Origin: Beroe forskalii
Lineage: Eukaryota > Ctenophora > Nuda > Beroida > Beroidae
Reading direction: 5' to 3'
NCBI GenBank assembly: GCA_011033025.1
Contig: WFMF01000697.1
Span: 1 to 64,000, forward strand
DNA length: 64,000 bases
Positions 24,901 to 35,900 of this stretch are shown piece after piece (within the stretch, counting starts at the first letter, position 1; every line of letters begins with the position of its first letter). The notes below the pieces were generated by a model that was not told the origin of the DNA, made no database searches, and saw nothing but the letters and a program-made list of their open reading frames with translations. The position numbers and the translations under genes are program-made.

Positions 24901-26956
24901 ACCATGGTAATGAGAGGACGACGGGAGTTACCATGGTTACTAAGGGTGCGTTACCATGGGGCCATGTTACAAAGGGTGGTTAACGAGTAATCATGGTTGC
25001 AGGGTGTGTGACCCTGGCAACAAGGGGCTGGTATCATTGCTACCCTGTTACCTGTCACCTAAGAAGTTAGTACCTGCCCCATTAATTACATCCATATCTT
25101 TTCTGATTTGAAGTTACGATCTATTTTCAAGAAATGTGGACACTGTTCAACAATAAAATTGTAAGCTATTGAATGAAAGGTTTGATTAATGATAAATATT
25201 TACTCGGTGTGTATTTCGTAGCATATATAATTTTCATTACTAAAATTAATGTTCGTACAATGTACATGGTCACCGTCTGAGTTGTGTGCACACTCAGCGT
25301 TTTTTAAGTTTTTAATCTACACATTGAAATGCACAAAAAGTTATAAACGTAGTGTGAGCCAGCCAATGTATATGGGCGGTGTATTGCCAATAAAAATAAG
25401 TGAAATCGTCTGAACTTCAGTAAGTAGTGCATGCTACTTTCAAACACTTCAAATCAGTGAACTTTTTATAAACTAGTATTACAATTTGTAAATACATAAG
25501 TGCGGAAATAAAGTTATAACGCGCACTCTGATTAACAAAACTTATTGTTATGTACGTTCATCCTTGATCAATGAATTGCCATTCATCAATCAATTATACA
25601 GCACATCATTGATCAATGATCATTGACAATTTCTATAATGAATGAGTTCAGCTAATATACAACAAAGCTGAGTTATAGTTTTAATATAATATTTATTAAG
25701 TGTCATTCAAAGTCCATCCGACTTCTAACTTTCTAATCTGATTTTCACTTTCTAGCATAGAATGATAGAAGGTACGACCCAATGCCAATTCAAATTTGAT
25801 CGTTCAATTTCATGAAGAAATCATTCCTTTTCGTGTGGAGGTGGCTAATATTTTGCAATTAGCCACCTCGGCCACGATAACTAACTTCTCGTTCTCATTC
25901 ATCATCTGAGATAAGGTTCCTGTTTTTTTATCATTAGGAGGGAAGTAGTTGTGATATAACAAACGTGACAACACGTGCCACACATTCCATATCCCTAGTA
26001 AGACATTGGTACTGAGTACTTATTACTTTATTAGTATGTCTAAACACTATCTCACAATTAATCCTTTAGAAACACAGTTTGTAAGTGCACTGCATAGCTT
26101 GAGTACCTAAGTACCTCCAGTTTGTTCATGGGAACTATGCCACGTGGGTACGCGACCAATAAAAACATTGCAAACCCTAGTCAGGAAATCGAATTTATGC
26201 TTCTATGATGGTTTTTCCTAACTTGAGTGTTCTAAGTTTCAAGTTTCTGTTCGAACAGGAACTAGAAAACAGAACATGTTCTGTTTTCTACCTGAAGACA
26301 GAATAAGGACTAACTAACTAGCATCAATAACAAAGCCAAAGAAGGTCCTTTGTAGCACTCTTGTTCCGTTTGTCAAAGCTACTTCGAGAAGTAGCATTTT
26401 ATCTCATAAGTCGATTGATGAGAGGGGAATAACATACACATTTCATACTCTTACAACTGAACAAGTCATTGAATCTTACTATCTTAGATCTACACTCACT
26501 CACATGTACACTAACTCCAACACTTCCTACTCAGAGCTACTAAAACTTAGTATTGAGAGTGTAACAAAACTCAGAATAATATGTGAATTGTGAAATTGCA
26601 TTATACTTTTACCACTTTCTCACGAAAAAAAGGCCACATTTTTAAGCACAGATGTCTGTGAAACTTTTCTTAAGCCAATCCAAAGGGCAAAGCTCTCTAG
26701 CAGTCCAACCCACCATGTATCTCTAGACATGGTGGAAAGCTAGAGCTTTCTGAAGAAAATCGCGATTTCTTTTGATAATAATAGGAATTAAGGAATATTA
26801 TAAAGTTATAAATTCGATATTCATTGTTCATTGTTCACCCACCTGATTTCTTCCTTCTGACGCTAGTTCCCTGTCTGGATCTCTTGATTTGTCCGGGGGT
26901 ACCGGGCATGGTAACAGGGCGACTGTGTAGCTCGTGTGTGCCCAGAGTAGGGATGC
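3937..26956 (-). CDS. DUF4139-domain protein (C. elegans F37C4.5-like), C-terminal half
   Basis: Seven exons join in frame: 26843-26956, 24750-24877, 23642-23773, 15379-15540, 14978-15115, 7107-7193 and 3937-4107 (TAA stop at 3937-3939). All have GT-AG borders. The first visible exon needs phase 1 upstream, the next junction is phase 1, and all later ones are phase 0. They give about 309 residues. The first 80 or so are a low-complexity, basic then acidic linker. From exon 23642 on, the protein has the DUF4139 signature: a hydrophobic strand ending IDLPAAFFY, then PHAFLKI, LLAGQADVFLDG, DVGSDPTIKV, VMVLDQLPKS and the C-terminal IEWNVEIP / YSVEYP. Family members usually have an N-terminal DUF4140 domain and a coiled coil; I could not find these, so the 5' end is missing or unseen. 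The biochemical function of the family is not established. A K2P gene lies antisense in the 14977-7194 intron. Confidence 0.9.
5044..5828. mobile_element. Older TIR element interrupted by a hAT MITE
   Basis: The arms at 5044-5095 and about 5781-5828 are inverted copies of each other: both carry CATGAGAGA, CAAATTTC and CTGAAGACGGTAGCCTCGT. The enclosed unit has no ORF of its own beyond the inserted 5325-5753 element. This is a nested insertion, so the outer element is the older one. Confidence 0.7.
5325..5753. mobile_element. Nonautonomous hAT element (MITE) with 8-bp target-site duplication
   Basis: The element starts CAGGCCCGTAG and ends CTACGGGCCTG. It is flanked on both sides by the identical octamer CAGCTAAG (5317-5324 and 5754-5761). 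Eight-bp duplications and CAGG-type termini are hallmarks of the hAT superfamily. The 5' part carries GGGGCGGAGCCCC-type palindromes and the 3' part ends in a G/C homopolymer-rich run. No transposase is present. Confidence 0.88.
5887..6006. repeat. Fold-back element, 51-bp near-perfect inverted arms
   Basis: The arms 5887-5937 and 5956-6006 are inverted repeats with very few mismatches, separated by 18 bases. The arms begin GATGAGTAATTTAT and end at ACAAATGT. It could form a long hairpin if transcribed. Confidence 0.85.
6007..7106. other. Intronic sequence of the DUF4139 gene, no gene seen
   Basis: AT-rich intron. Only a short direct repeat (GCTACAAGCTCA / GCACGCTACAAG around 6878-6915) is notable. 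Confidence 0.6.
7194..11160. other. DUF4139 intron; hairpins but no supported gene
   Basis: It holds an 11-bp inverted repeat CCTCGACCAAT/ATTGGTCGAGG (7985-8036), a hairpin around CGGGCTTCGCACCCG (9512-9546), and ACCTTCTC/GAGAAGGT fold-backs (9983-10055). Overlapping ORFs on both strands at 10060-10388 and 10624-11049 match no family I recognise, and I do not call them genes. Confidence 0.5.
11161..11340 (+). repeat. Degenerate minisatellite upstream of the K2P gene
   Basis: About six diverged units of roughly 27 bp with the core GTTGTAGCTGTAAGTTGCTC. Several units contain GTAAGT. It may lie in the 5' flank or 5' UTR of the K2P gene. Confidence 0.65.
11606..13957 (+). CDS. Two-pore-domain potassium (K2P) channel
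   Basis: Five exons with correct phases: 11606-11875, 12110-12347, 12594-12686, 13340-13474, 13608-13957. They encode about 361 residues, normal for the family. ATG 11606 is the first of several in-frame ATGs; 11612, 11621 and 11624 are alternatives. Layout: short N-tail; TM1 (VAILLLLFGAAVIFMG); extracellular cap with several N-x-S/T sites; pore loop 1 with filter T-V-G-W-G, split by an intron between the first G and the W; TM2 (ITMLYAVFGLPIFAA); TM3 (LATLVIVLFTLF); pore loop 2 with TIGFGD; TM4; basic coiled tail. K2P channels form dimers and carry background K+ currents in the plasma membrane. The Trp in filter 1 replaces the usual Tyr/Phe. The gene lies inside an intron of the minus-strand DUF4139 gene. 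The K2P identity is secure; the subtype is not assigned. Confidence 0.93.
14185..14190 (+). terminator. Candidate polyadenylation signal for the K2P gene
   Basis: AATAAA lies 228 bases past the K2P stop codon, in GTTCAATAAACACC. Confidence 0.45.
15541..23553. other. 8-kb DUF4139 intron without a supported gene
   Basis: AT-rich. It contains a GTGA microsatellite (about 16195-16215), three TGACGTCA-bearing patches (17588, 21358, 22060) with partly similar surroundings, and one small fold-back element (21023-21193). ORFs are short and unrecognisable. Confidence 0.6.
21023..21193. mobile_element. Small fold-back element with CTTCG hairpins
   Basis: The ends ACTATTAACC and GGTTAATAGT are inverted, and the arms continue with GTAGAG-TAAGTAACAT. 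The interior holds a direct repeat of GAACTCGGCTTCGCCTCGTA and a CGCTCGCTGGCGCTCG hairpin. About 171 bp, no ORF. Confidence 0.7.
23554..23668 (-). repeat. Four tandem copies of a DUF4139 exon end and its donor
   Basis: CCTTGGTGCC(A/G)GG occurs four times between 23554 and 23653. Read on the minus strand, this is the exon end GGCACCAAG followed by a donor. The innermost copy has the donor GTTAGT; the outermost copy has a better consensus, GTGAGT. Reading past the inner donor meets a stop codon, so use of the outer donor would truncate the protein. Confidence 0.8.
26263..26290. repeat. Perfect 28-bp palindrome
   Basis: A perfect palindrome centred on AGAACATGTTCT. The centre resembles steroid-receptor half-sites but without the usual 3-base spacer, so I do not call it a receptor site. 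Confidence 0.7.
26689..26749. repeat. Compound hairpin
   Basis: Outer arms AAAGCTCTCTAGC / GCTAGAGCTTT and inner arms CCACCATGT / ACATGGTGG with a loop of ATCTCTAG. Confidence 0.7.
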
Positions 26957-29869
26957 CTGAGGGGAGTAGTGAGATAACAGAAGCATTATAGGATGCCTGA
27001 GGGGAAAACCTACATTGATGGGGGGAAGGGTCACGGAGGGTATCCAGGAAGGAAAAGGGGCAATTGAGGGAAGGGGGCTGTGGAAAGATGTATGAGCTTT
27101 ATTCTTTCGCTAATTCACTATCCCAAACTTCACGTAAGCAGGGATTTTCACTGCACGAAGTCATTATACGGAAATTCAAAATACGGCATATAGCTGGTTT
27201 ACATGTCTACACGGCTTACATTGTGACAGGAACACCATGAGCTAAGTATTTAATAATTTGCACAGCTTGTAACAGGGAATAAGGGAGTTATTTAAACGCC
27301 TTATTTTGAGGTTTTCAGGTAGTAATTAACGTTTCGTGACAGAGCTCAGCTCTGATCGTGGGCGTCTCTTGGACAGGGATATTCCTGTACAAGTGTAGGA
27401 ATATGTAGATTGTAGAACTTACTTGGAAATCATATGTACATCCAGCTTTCAATGTGTTCCTGGATGAAATACGCTAGGGGCGTCACGCAAAAATGCTTTT
27501 TAACGCAACCAATTATCAAATTAAATCATAATGATGACATCACTTTCGCCTGGTCATCATTAGCTCACAGCGCGTAGGGAGGGAGGGAGGGATTATATAA
27601 TTTATGGAATGACATACACATCATATCATGTTAAATTACATACAAACAAGGTACATGTTAAACATGTGTCACAACTGTGTGGGATCTACAGAGCCGGTAG
27701 ACTAGCTCATTCTTTGAAAATACGCGGTGTTATATTATGTAACATCATCGAAACACCATTCTGATTCCTGATAATGACGTCATCAGACACCACTCTAGGA
27801 TCCCTGATAATAATCTTACGCGCAAACGTTACTTTAGCGCGCGCTCAATCACTGATGATGATGCTGTGTTTGTCATAATGTGACTTGGGTTTAACTCCCT
27901 GGTTACTGTCATCACAGATAATGTTAATAAGGGTGAGATCATACAGAAATCTAACAAAAGTAAGACAGTAGGGAGTGAGATAATTGGCTAAATTTACTGG
28001 AAATAGCTAATTAAAATGATGCCGTCGTTCATCCTGAAACTTAATTGGTTACAAGGAATTGGAAAACCAGTACGTCTCCATTCTGTGATGAGCTCAGTAG
28101 TAAGTATCATGATCATCGGCATGATTGGAGTTGCTGAACTGAGAAAAAGCAGTTATGAAGCTGTGAACTTCATATTTGGATTAGTCCTTCAGCCCTTGGT
28201 AACTCCCCTTGCTTCCATAACTGTTATAAACAACTTCTGTAAAACAAGCCCATTGACTGAGCTTGTTTAAATAATGTAATTTTCATTTCAAAAGTTCAAA
28301 AGTTTAAATTGATACCGATGACAATGGGTCTCAGAGGAAATTCAAAATTTTCTGGATGTAGGTACTTTTTGCGAGCGAAGCGAACGGGGCACAGAAAACG
28401 GAAAAATTGGATTAAATGGGAAAAATTTTGGCCCCTACCGGGAAGAAAAATTCTTTTGAAAGGTAAGGTACACACATTTAAATATAATAAATCCTAAAGT
28501 TTACATATTAACGTGACAGAATCACACAGAATAACGTATGCAAAAAACCGTGACTTGTGACAAAAGCATCAATACTGTGGACATTGTCTCATTGTTTCGT
28601 TTGCATCCAAAGTACGGCCATTAATAGCAATTGTCCCCATTGGGCATTGTATTTTTTCTCATTTTCAACTTTCCATGCCGCATGGGATGATTCAAAGTTT
28701 TACAGACCATTGTTTTCCAAATCTCATAAAATAGAAGAATTTCCAGCACACGCCAGTATGTGATTCCTTCCGACATAAGCTCACGTCGCCGAGCGGTTTC
28801 CTTGTTTTTGCATGTTTTAGCGGAGGTCTCCAAGGAGGCTCCTCTCACCGTAGAATTTAAAGAAGTAAAGAGTAGGAGGCAAGCCTTAGCCTCAATCCTG
28901 ACGCATATTGGAGGCTATAATAGAGGCTACTCAAGATGATAACATTGAGACCACCATCATCTTTATAAGTTTATAACCTTCCTTTATATGTCTGTATCAT
29001 GTGTCATGCAAATCGTAAACCCTGGGTGAATAGTGTCAATATAATGAATACTGACGCATATCAAATTGTATTGATGTGCCGAGCCCTGTGCCAACAAGAC
29101 AATAGTTGAGAATTACCGCTGTAAGCTATTAGGGTCATTGTGGAGTTGTGAGTGAGACTAATACACAATAACAAGGTAATCAGGGGTCCTCGCAACCCTC
29201 TCTACGTAGGGATTTAGCTGTAGAATGTAGACCTTTCTTTTCAGGGTGTATATAATGATCTCCTGAATATTTAAACACAACAAATTGTCCTGGAAGATAC
29301 CTTTGATATGGTGATCAATTGATGCGATTTGTATGTAGTATGTTAGTATAGTACAGAACATAATTTGTGCAACGCTGATTTGAGATGGAAAGCATGCCTA
29401 AACAATGATTTAGATCAAGATGTAATACATCATTATATTCTTCGATACCGGTAATCAAAGTACGAACAGCTATGGTGTCAGATGTTGGTATATACAAAGT
29501 GTGTTTCTCAACACAACCCTAGATTGGTCCATGAATTACGCTACTAGTGAAATTCATTTTCCTTCTTCAGATCTTCAATATGGATGAGTTGATGTAACTT
29601 ATTTGTAAATAGCATCACTAGCTTTCACACAAAGAATTTCATAAAAATCGTTAAAATTCATAAACTGGCCTTCCTCAATTAATATACAGCTCCCTTTCCT
29701 CAACGTAGCTTTGTGCTCCCGATGCCAAAATTCTTCCCATTCACAACCCATTTAGCTAATTATCGACTGCATGAAAGTTTTCCCATAGAGCACTTTGTAG
29801 TTAGACCAATCAACACAGGATTCTTATGATACTCCGAACCGATTGTTCAAACCATGCAGTGCTGAGGGT
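26957..29869. other. Upstream DUF4139 intron/intergenic, no gene supported
   Basis: The acceptor-side motif GGATGCCTGAGGGG of exon 26843-26956 is duplicated at 26991-27004. A GAGGGAGGGAGGG run sits at about 27580. The N-terminal DUF4140 exons expected here were not found on either strand, nor were ABC transporter NBD2 motifs. Confidence 0.5.
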
Positions 29870-30190
29870 AATACTTACCACCAGTGCTGGGGGTTGCAGT
29901 GTTGTGGGTAATACTTACCACCAGTGCTGGGGGTTGCAGTGCTGTGGGTAATACTTACCACCAGTGCTGGGGTTGCAGTGCTGTGGGTAATACTTACCAC
30001 CAGTGCTTTGGGGTTGCAAGTGCTGTGGGTGTGGCACCACCAGTGCTGGGGGTTGCAGTGTTGTGGGTAATGCTTGCCACCAGTGCTGGGGTTGCAGTGC
30101 TGTGGGTAATACTTACCACCAGTGCTGGGGGTTGCAGTGCTGAGGGTAATGCACCACCAGTGCTGGGGTTGCAGTGCTGTGGGTAAATGT
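29870..30190 (-). repeat. Minisatellite of splice-competent 22/23-nt units
   Basis: Eight or so units of about 38-48 bp. On the minus strand each typical unit reads acceptor TTACCCACAG, then CACTGCAACCCC(C)AGCACT, then GGTG and donor GTAAGTATT. The array is therefore a row of potential micro-exons of 22 or 23 nt separated by introns too short to splice individually. It lies upstream of the first visible DUF4139 exon. Translations in all frames are simple repeats and are not called as protein. Confidence 0.8.
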
Positions 30191-31599
30191 AACTGGAAAA
30201 CAAGAAAAATCGACACAAGATGATAACAAAACTGGTGGAAGTGTATTGTACTCATTGTTATTGTAGTGCTGTATGGTATTATTGAAATGTGAAACGTACA
30301 GATATGATATCACGTCTATTCATAATGATATCGGAATATATACTTGACTCTTGATTGGATCATTGAATCTTCTTTTCATTTATGCACATGATTTTACATT
30401 GTATTACCACAACTACCACTCACAGGTGTGATCTAAAATTTCTCTCTAAAAATTAATGATTAATCAGCAAAACGCTTTCATTATGATATAAAACTGGTGT
30501 TAGTAAGCTCTCACGCAGTCTATACGAGAGCGCACAAGGAAGAACTGACGTCACAGCGTAATTTATTTATTTAGCTCTCACACGCGATAGGAAGGGAATT
30601 TGATTACCGGAATTTCACAGAAATGCTTAGTAACACGTACTTGACATATGATTTGAATATGAGGATAGGTTAATTTTAAGTACACTCGTCCTTTAACGAT
30701 ATTACAGGGCAACACAAGATTAAAGATAAAATACCTTTGGTTCTACGTTGTTTGCTTTCCTTGTTCAGCTTGAGATTGCTGTCATGAAGTGAGTATGAAA
30801 CTTAAACCAGTTGTGAGTCGCATGTTTGTCAGTTTCTTATTATTTAACATGCTTTTCATATATTTGAGTGATCTTATTTTGAGTTTGGTTTCAGTTCGGG
30901 ATGGATGCAGTGCAGTGTGCTCACTGTCTGTGTCCATGGCTCCCGGGGGTGTAGGTTTCTTGGGCTAGGGAGCCGAAAAACCGTGTGCGGTACATTTGTG
31001 CCTCATAATCACCCTTGCCCAACTGATGACCCCTTGTTAGCCCTGAGCACTTGTTGGTTTTAGGCCTTAAATTATTATTAACCTCATTGAACCTTTCTTA
31101 TTCATTCCAGTATGAAGCTTGCATAAATCTATGAGCATGTTATGAGCATGATTTTCAATTCATTATTATTATTATTATTATTTTTTGCCTACTAACCTTA
31201 AAGACATGGACTGATCAGGGTACAGCAATTCTGTACTGTGGTTAGTAGATAAAAATAGATAAAAGGAACACTCTCGTATAAACTTAAATGGCGCCACCCA
31301 GACACACTTGATAACTCCATCAGTGATTCTGTGTTTCAATGTTTCTTTATCTTGTGTTAGAGATATTATAACGCAGATTTGTGGCGCCATATATAGTGTG
31401 TATTGCTCCCTTTTATCAATTTCATTTGCATTATTTCTGTGCGCCGTCATTTCTATCTGTCAGTCTTCGTTTCTTATTTCAGACCGGGATGAAGATTATG
31501 ATTATGGCGCAATACTTATTGTTCAACTGAGAAGTTCAAACATACATATTGATACATTCTAAAGATTTAGCTGATTACATTCACATGTGATCGTGTTTT

Positions 31600-32912
31600 T
31601 CTTTAAGGGCAGATGCCAGATTCTATACGAGAACCGCATAAGATTGTAGCTTTTCGTCAGGTCTGACTGGGTGCAGAGTGGTGTCAACGTCATAGAGTTG
31701 GTATGTGCACGGAACGCTATTCGTCATGCTTGATTGGGTGCTGAGTGGTGTCAACGTCATAGAGTTAGTATGTGCACGTAACACTATTCGTCATGCTTGA
31801 TTGGGTGCTGAGTGGTGTCAACTTCATAGTGTTGGTATGTGGAATGTGCATACGTCGCTGTTCGTCATCGATGACTGAGTGGTGTCAGCCGGCATATATA
31901 AAGACCTGTGTTGCAGTTCTCGTCATTATTTCTTTCAATTTTCTTGTCTAAGTTGCCTTGTTTTCTTGTCATGTCTTGCTTAATTTGTTGTCAATAAGGT
32001 GCCGCTGTAAATAAGGTGCCACTGTAAATACGGTACCGCTGTAAATAAGGTACTGTTGTAAATAAGGTACCGCTGTAAATAAGGTACCGTTGTTAACGAG
32101 GTACCGTTGTTAACGAGGTACCGTTGTTAACGAGGTACCGTTGTTAACGAGGTACCGTTGTTAACGAGGTACCGTTGTTAACGAGGTACCGTTGTTAACG
32201 AGGTACCGTTGTTAACGAGGTACCGTTGTTAACGAGGTACCATTGTTAACGAGGTACCGTTGTTAATAAGGTACCGTTGTTAACGAGGTACCGTTGTTAA
32301 TAAGGTACCGTTGTTAACGAGGTACCGTTGTTAATAAGGTACCGTTGTTAATAAGGTACCGTTGTTAACGAGGTACCGTTGTTAACGAGGTACCGTTGTT
32401 AACGAGGTACCGTTGTTAATAAGGTACCGTTGTAAACAGGGTACCGTAGTGAACAAGGTACCGTCGTCAACAAGGTACCGTTGTTAACGAGGTACATTTG
32501 TTAACAAGGTACCGATGTTAACGAGGTACCGTTGTTAACAAGGTACCGATGTTAACGAGGTACCGTTGTTAAGAAGGTACCGGTTTTAAGAAGGCACCGC
32601 AGTTAAGAAGGTACCGTTGTTAACGAGGTTCCGTTGTTAACGAGGTTCCATTGTTAACGATGTTCCGTTGTTAACGAGGTACCGTTGTTAACGAGGTACC
32701 GTTGTTAACGAGGTACCGTTGTTAACGAGGTACCGTTGTTGATAAGGTACCGTTGTAAATAAGGCACCGTTGTTGTTAAGGTACCGTTCTAAACGAGGTA
32801 CCGTTGTTAACACGGTAAGGTACCGTTAAGGTACCGTTGTAAATAAGGCACCGTTGTTGTTAAGGTACCGTTGTTAACGAGGTACCGTTGTTAACACGGT
32901 ACCGTTGCCCTA
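31600..32912 (+). mobile_element. Promoter-plus-satellite unit, copy 1
   Basis: It begins with about three tandem units of roughly 75 bp (core TGCTGAGTGGTGTCAACGTC), then a TATATAAAG box (31895-31903), about 100 bp of unique sequence, and then an array of about 55 units of 15-17 bp with the core GAGGTACCGTTGTTAAC. The same arrangement recurs at 49085-51265 with very similar flanking sequence, so the whole unit has been copied. No ORF. The mobile class is unknown. Confidence 0.75.
31895..31903 (+). promoter_or_regulatory. TATA box of promoter-satellite unit, copy 1
   Basis: TATATAAAG is preserved at the same place in the second copy (49358-49366). Transcription would start about 30 bp downstream, near TGCAGTTCTCGTCATT, and run through the GGTACC array. 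Confidence 0.5.
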
Positions 32913-32956
32913 AATATGCCAACTGGCAATGCAGCATAATTGGAGCATTAACCCAC

Positions 32957-35900
32957 CTCAATAACGAGGACTATGACGAATGCGATGACTCCAATGAGGA
33001 AGAGGGCCAGGAGCTGGTTACCGATAGCACTGGTCTCCATGGTATACACGTCCGTCAGTTCCAGCCCTATCTCCTTGCAGAGTGTCTCGCTGCCTGTGTT
33101 CTCCAAACAAAGGAACCAAATCTCACGCCGGATTCCGTTACTGTAGATGTTAGCCAGCCCTTGGATGAAACTGAAAGAAGCAGGGATCAGTGAAGTGATT
33201 GAGAGGGGCCTCAAGAGTGCAGATGAAAATAGTAAATGTGGCAAAATTTCAGGAACACCAAGAGTAGCGTTTTTGCTCGAGTTGCAATTAATGTTTAAAC
33301 GGCGATAGTGCGATGATGCTATAATTGGCTTAGATTTGAACTGTCCTAATTATTACACAATCCGTGTGACCAATTTTCTCTAAGATAAAAGCAGTTAATG
33401 TTAAAACTCGGAAGTAATAAACTACTTGTAATTAGGGAGGAAGAGGAGTATCTTCTCGAGAGTTGGCTGGAAGTCACTTTGTTGGAATATCAGAATGAGA
33501 TTAGCGATGAATCCAGCCTAAAGAAAGAGAATGCGAGTCTAAGAAAGGAGAATGTGAACGATCTAAAAACAATAGATTTTCAAAGTTCAAACATAATCCT
33601 AGTTAGGAAATAATTACCTATTGAGTAAGAAATAAAGTATGAAGGTTGTGCGGCGATTTCGCTGCATTGTGTACTCACCAATCCAGTGATGAAGGTGAAG
33701 ACAGCAGTGATAGCAAAGGCCATGACAGGGGAGGAGAAAACCAGGGAACACAGGTAGACGAAGGGGATGCTCGCAATGCCGTATAACAGCTGAGGATTTT
33801 ATTATTTCAGAAAACGAAAATAAAATAGATTTTGATAAAATAAAAAGCAATAAAAACGATGAACAAGAGAAAATTATACTTTAAACTCTGAATAATCTGA
33901 GTCTATATCCTCGTACCATCAAGACAAAGACCGCTCCGATCTGCTCGTCCTTGAATCCCTGGACGTTGAAGATAGCAAAGAATATGGCTACCACCACAAT
34001 GGAAATGAGGTAGTTGATCAGGTCCCAGATGAGGGTCCCAAACCAGTACACCACGCCGTTAACTCCGCTTATTTGTTGTAAGTGTTTGCTCTGCGAGGAG
34101 AAAATGGAGTGAAGTTATCAGTAAACAATTCCCATTTTCATGTGAGATACCTCTTTTGAAACTGACATCTGCCAGATCTGGAGGAATATATCACCCCAAG
34201 GAGACACATATTTTAATTTCAAATTCTTTGAGTGGGTTACCTTGTTTTCTCTCTCCTCTACAATGAATAGGAGGAATGAAGCAGTGAGGAAGGAGAATCC
34301 GAGCAACATGAGGATGGAGAGGTTGCTGCCTTGTAAGTTAGCTCCTGACATCTCAAACTGAGGGGGGAAAAGTGAATTGTGATAACCTGATATAATTCTT
34401 GAAATGAAGTTGAAAATAAGATAAATTCATGCATCTGAATTGTTAATAAATTAAATTGATGTGATATCCGCGTTTAAAACTGTCTCCATGACACTCCGCG
34501 TTGACACCACCCACTCACCCTGTCGATGAGAGACTTAGGAAGAGGTTTGTTGCTGGTAACGATCCTCTTGTCACTGCTAGCCTTGACGAAGAGCATGTTG
34601 CTCAGCACATTCTGAACAGCCGGTGCCAAGTGGAGGCCCTCGTGGGAGAACCAACCAGTCAACATGAACTGGTCGCTGGCTGCCGTGGTGGTGTCCAGCG
34701 TTCCCAGAGTGTAGTCAGGGTCAGTGACGTCACGGTACGGGGTGCTGTCCTGACCGATCTGAGGGGGAGGTGGTTAGTACATACCGCATGCTATGGGTCC
34801 CTGTCCGACGGACGTTGCCCGCAAAGTTAACGTCCCCATGTGGAACGTTGCGCCGCGCGAGCGAGGGTAGGATAACATCCTACGAGTCCCTGTTTGCTAG
34901 GGTGTGAGCCCTTTTTCTCACGCGCCGAAAATAACAATAAGGCTCCGCAGTTCATGGAGTAATTGTAAGCTGGTGGATAGTGATAAACTGCAAAACAACT
35001 TCCTGAGATAAATCGGGCTCTTCCAATCTTAGCTTACGATCATTCTAGTTTGAGCTATGAATATCTACTCTGAGACCATTGGGAACCCATGACGTACCAG
35101 TGAGACAAAGTCTGGCACTTTGGAGTACGTGAGCGCCACTTGGTTCTTCCTGTAGAACTTGACATCCCCGTTGATTTGGCCCAGGAAAACGTTAGTGAAG
35201 TAACTCAGATCATCCGTGGTGTACTGCGGGATAGCTTGATAGTAAACCCGCTGCAGGGGAACTAACAAACAAAGTTGAAACTAATCTAAAGACTAATGAT
35301 TAAAAAAAGCATATTCAGCGATTGTAATCGGTAGAAAATCGACGATTTGAGGGATTCACAAGAACAAAATCAAGCCGAATATCCAGTCTCACATATCACG
35401 TGATAGTCTCGCAAGGTGGATAGTTCATTCACCATACCTTGGTATCGGGGAGAGGTCGGTTGCCACACCCTTCATCGTTCTGCGGAGGTATGAAGCACTT
35501 GTCGTAACACGCGTGATAACCCCAGCTGTCTTCTGCGGTACACGTCTCCCAGTTCGAACGCTGTCCTCCTGGGTGGAAGTGTGGTTGTTAGTAACAAGGA
35601 ATAGTGAAAAAAACGGACAAAACACGCTTGTCATGGATTATTGCCTCCACTCATACCCGAATGATGGAGGATGCTATATCCCAAACATGCGTTGATGCTT
35701 ATTATCAATAAGTAGGCATAGTTATAGTTGCATATACACGGTATTACCTTTATCAGCACATACACCGGCTAGTTGAAGTGCTGGATCCGCACAACAGTCA
35801 TACGAGACTCCAGCATTAGCATACGCTGTTTCATTGGCTTTAACATCGGCTGTCAGTGACTTGTGGTTCAGGTGGGCGGTCTTCAGGTAGTCCGTTACTG

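Noticed and set aside
28016-28270. 84-codon hydrophobic ORF on the plus strand
   Set aside because: No family match, AT-rich codons, and no convincing splice borders.
29875-30255. ORFs with repeated STGG and HPQHCNP-like peptides on the minus strand and repeated LGVAVLWV on the plus strand
   Set aside because: They arise in several frames from the 38-48-bp minisatellite and have no independent coding signal.
31980-32912. A CRISPR-like array
   Set aside because: Units of 15-17 bp are contiguous, without unique spacers; it is a minisatellite in a eukaryotic genome.
3937-32957. A fusion of the ABCA gene with the DUF4139 gene in one transcript
   Set aside because: The last ABCA exon ends in phase 0 and the first visible DUF4139 exon needs phase 1, so they cannot join directly. 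A 22-nt unit of the 29870-30190 array would bridge the phase, but no other evidence supports fusion.
33398-33613. Plus-strand coiled-coil-like ORF
   Set aside because: The minus strand here carries an ABCA exon (33426-33517) with correct phase and splice sites; the plus ORF is its shadow.
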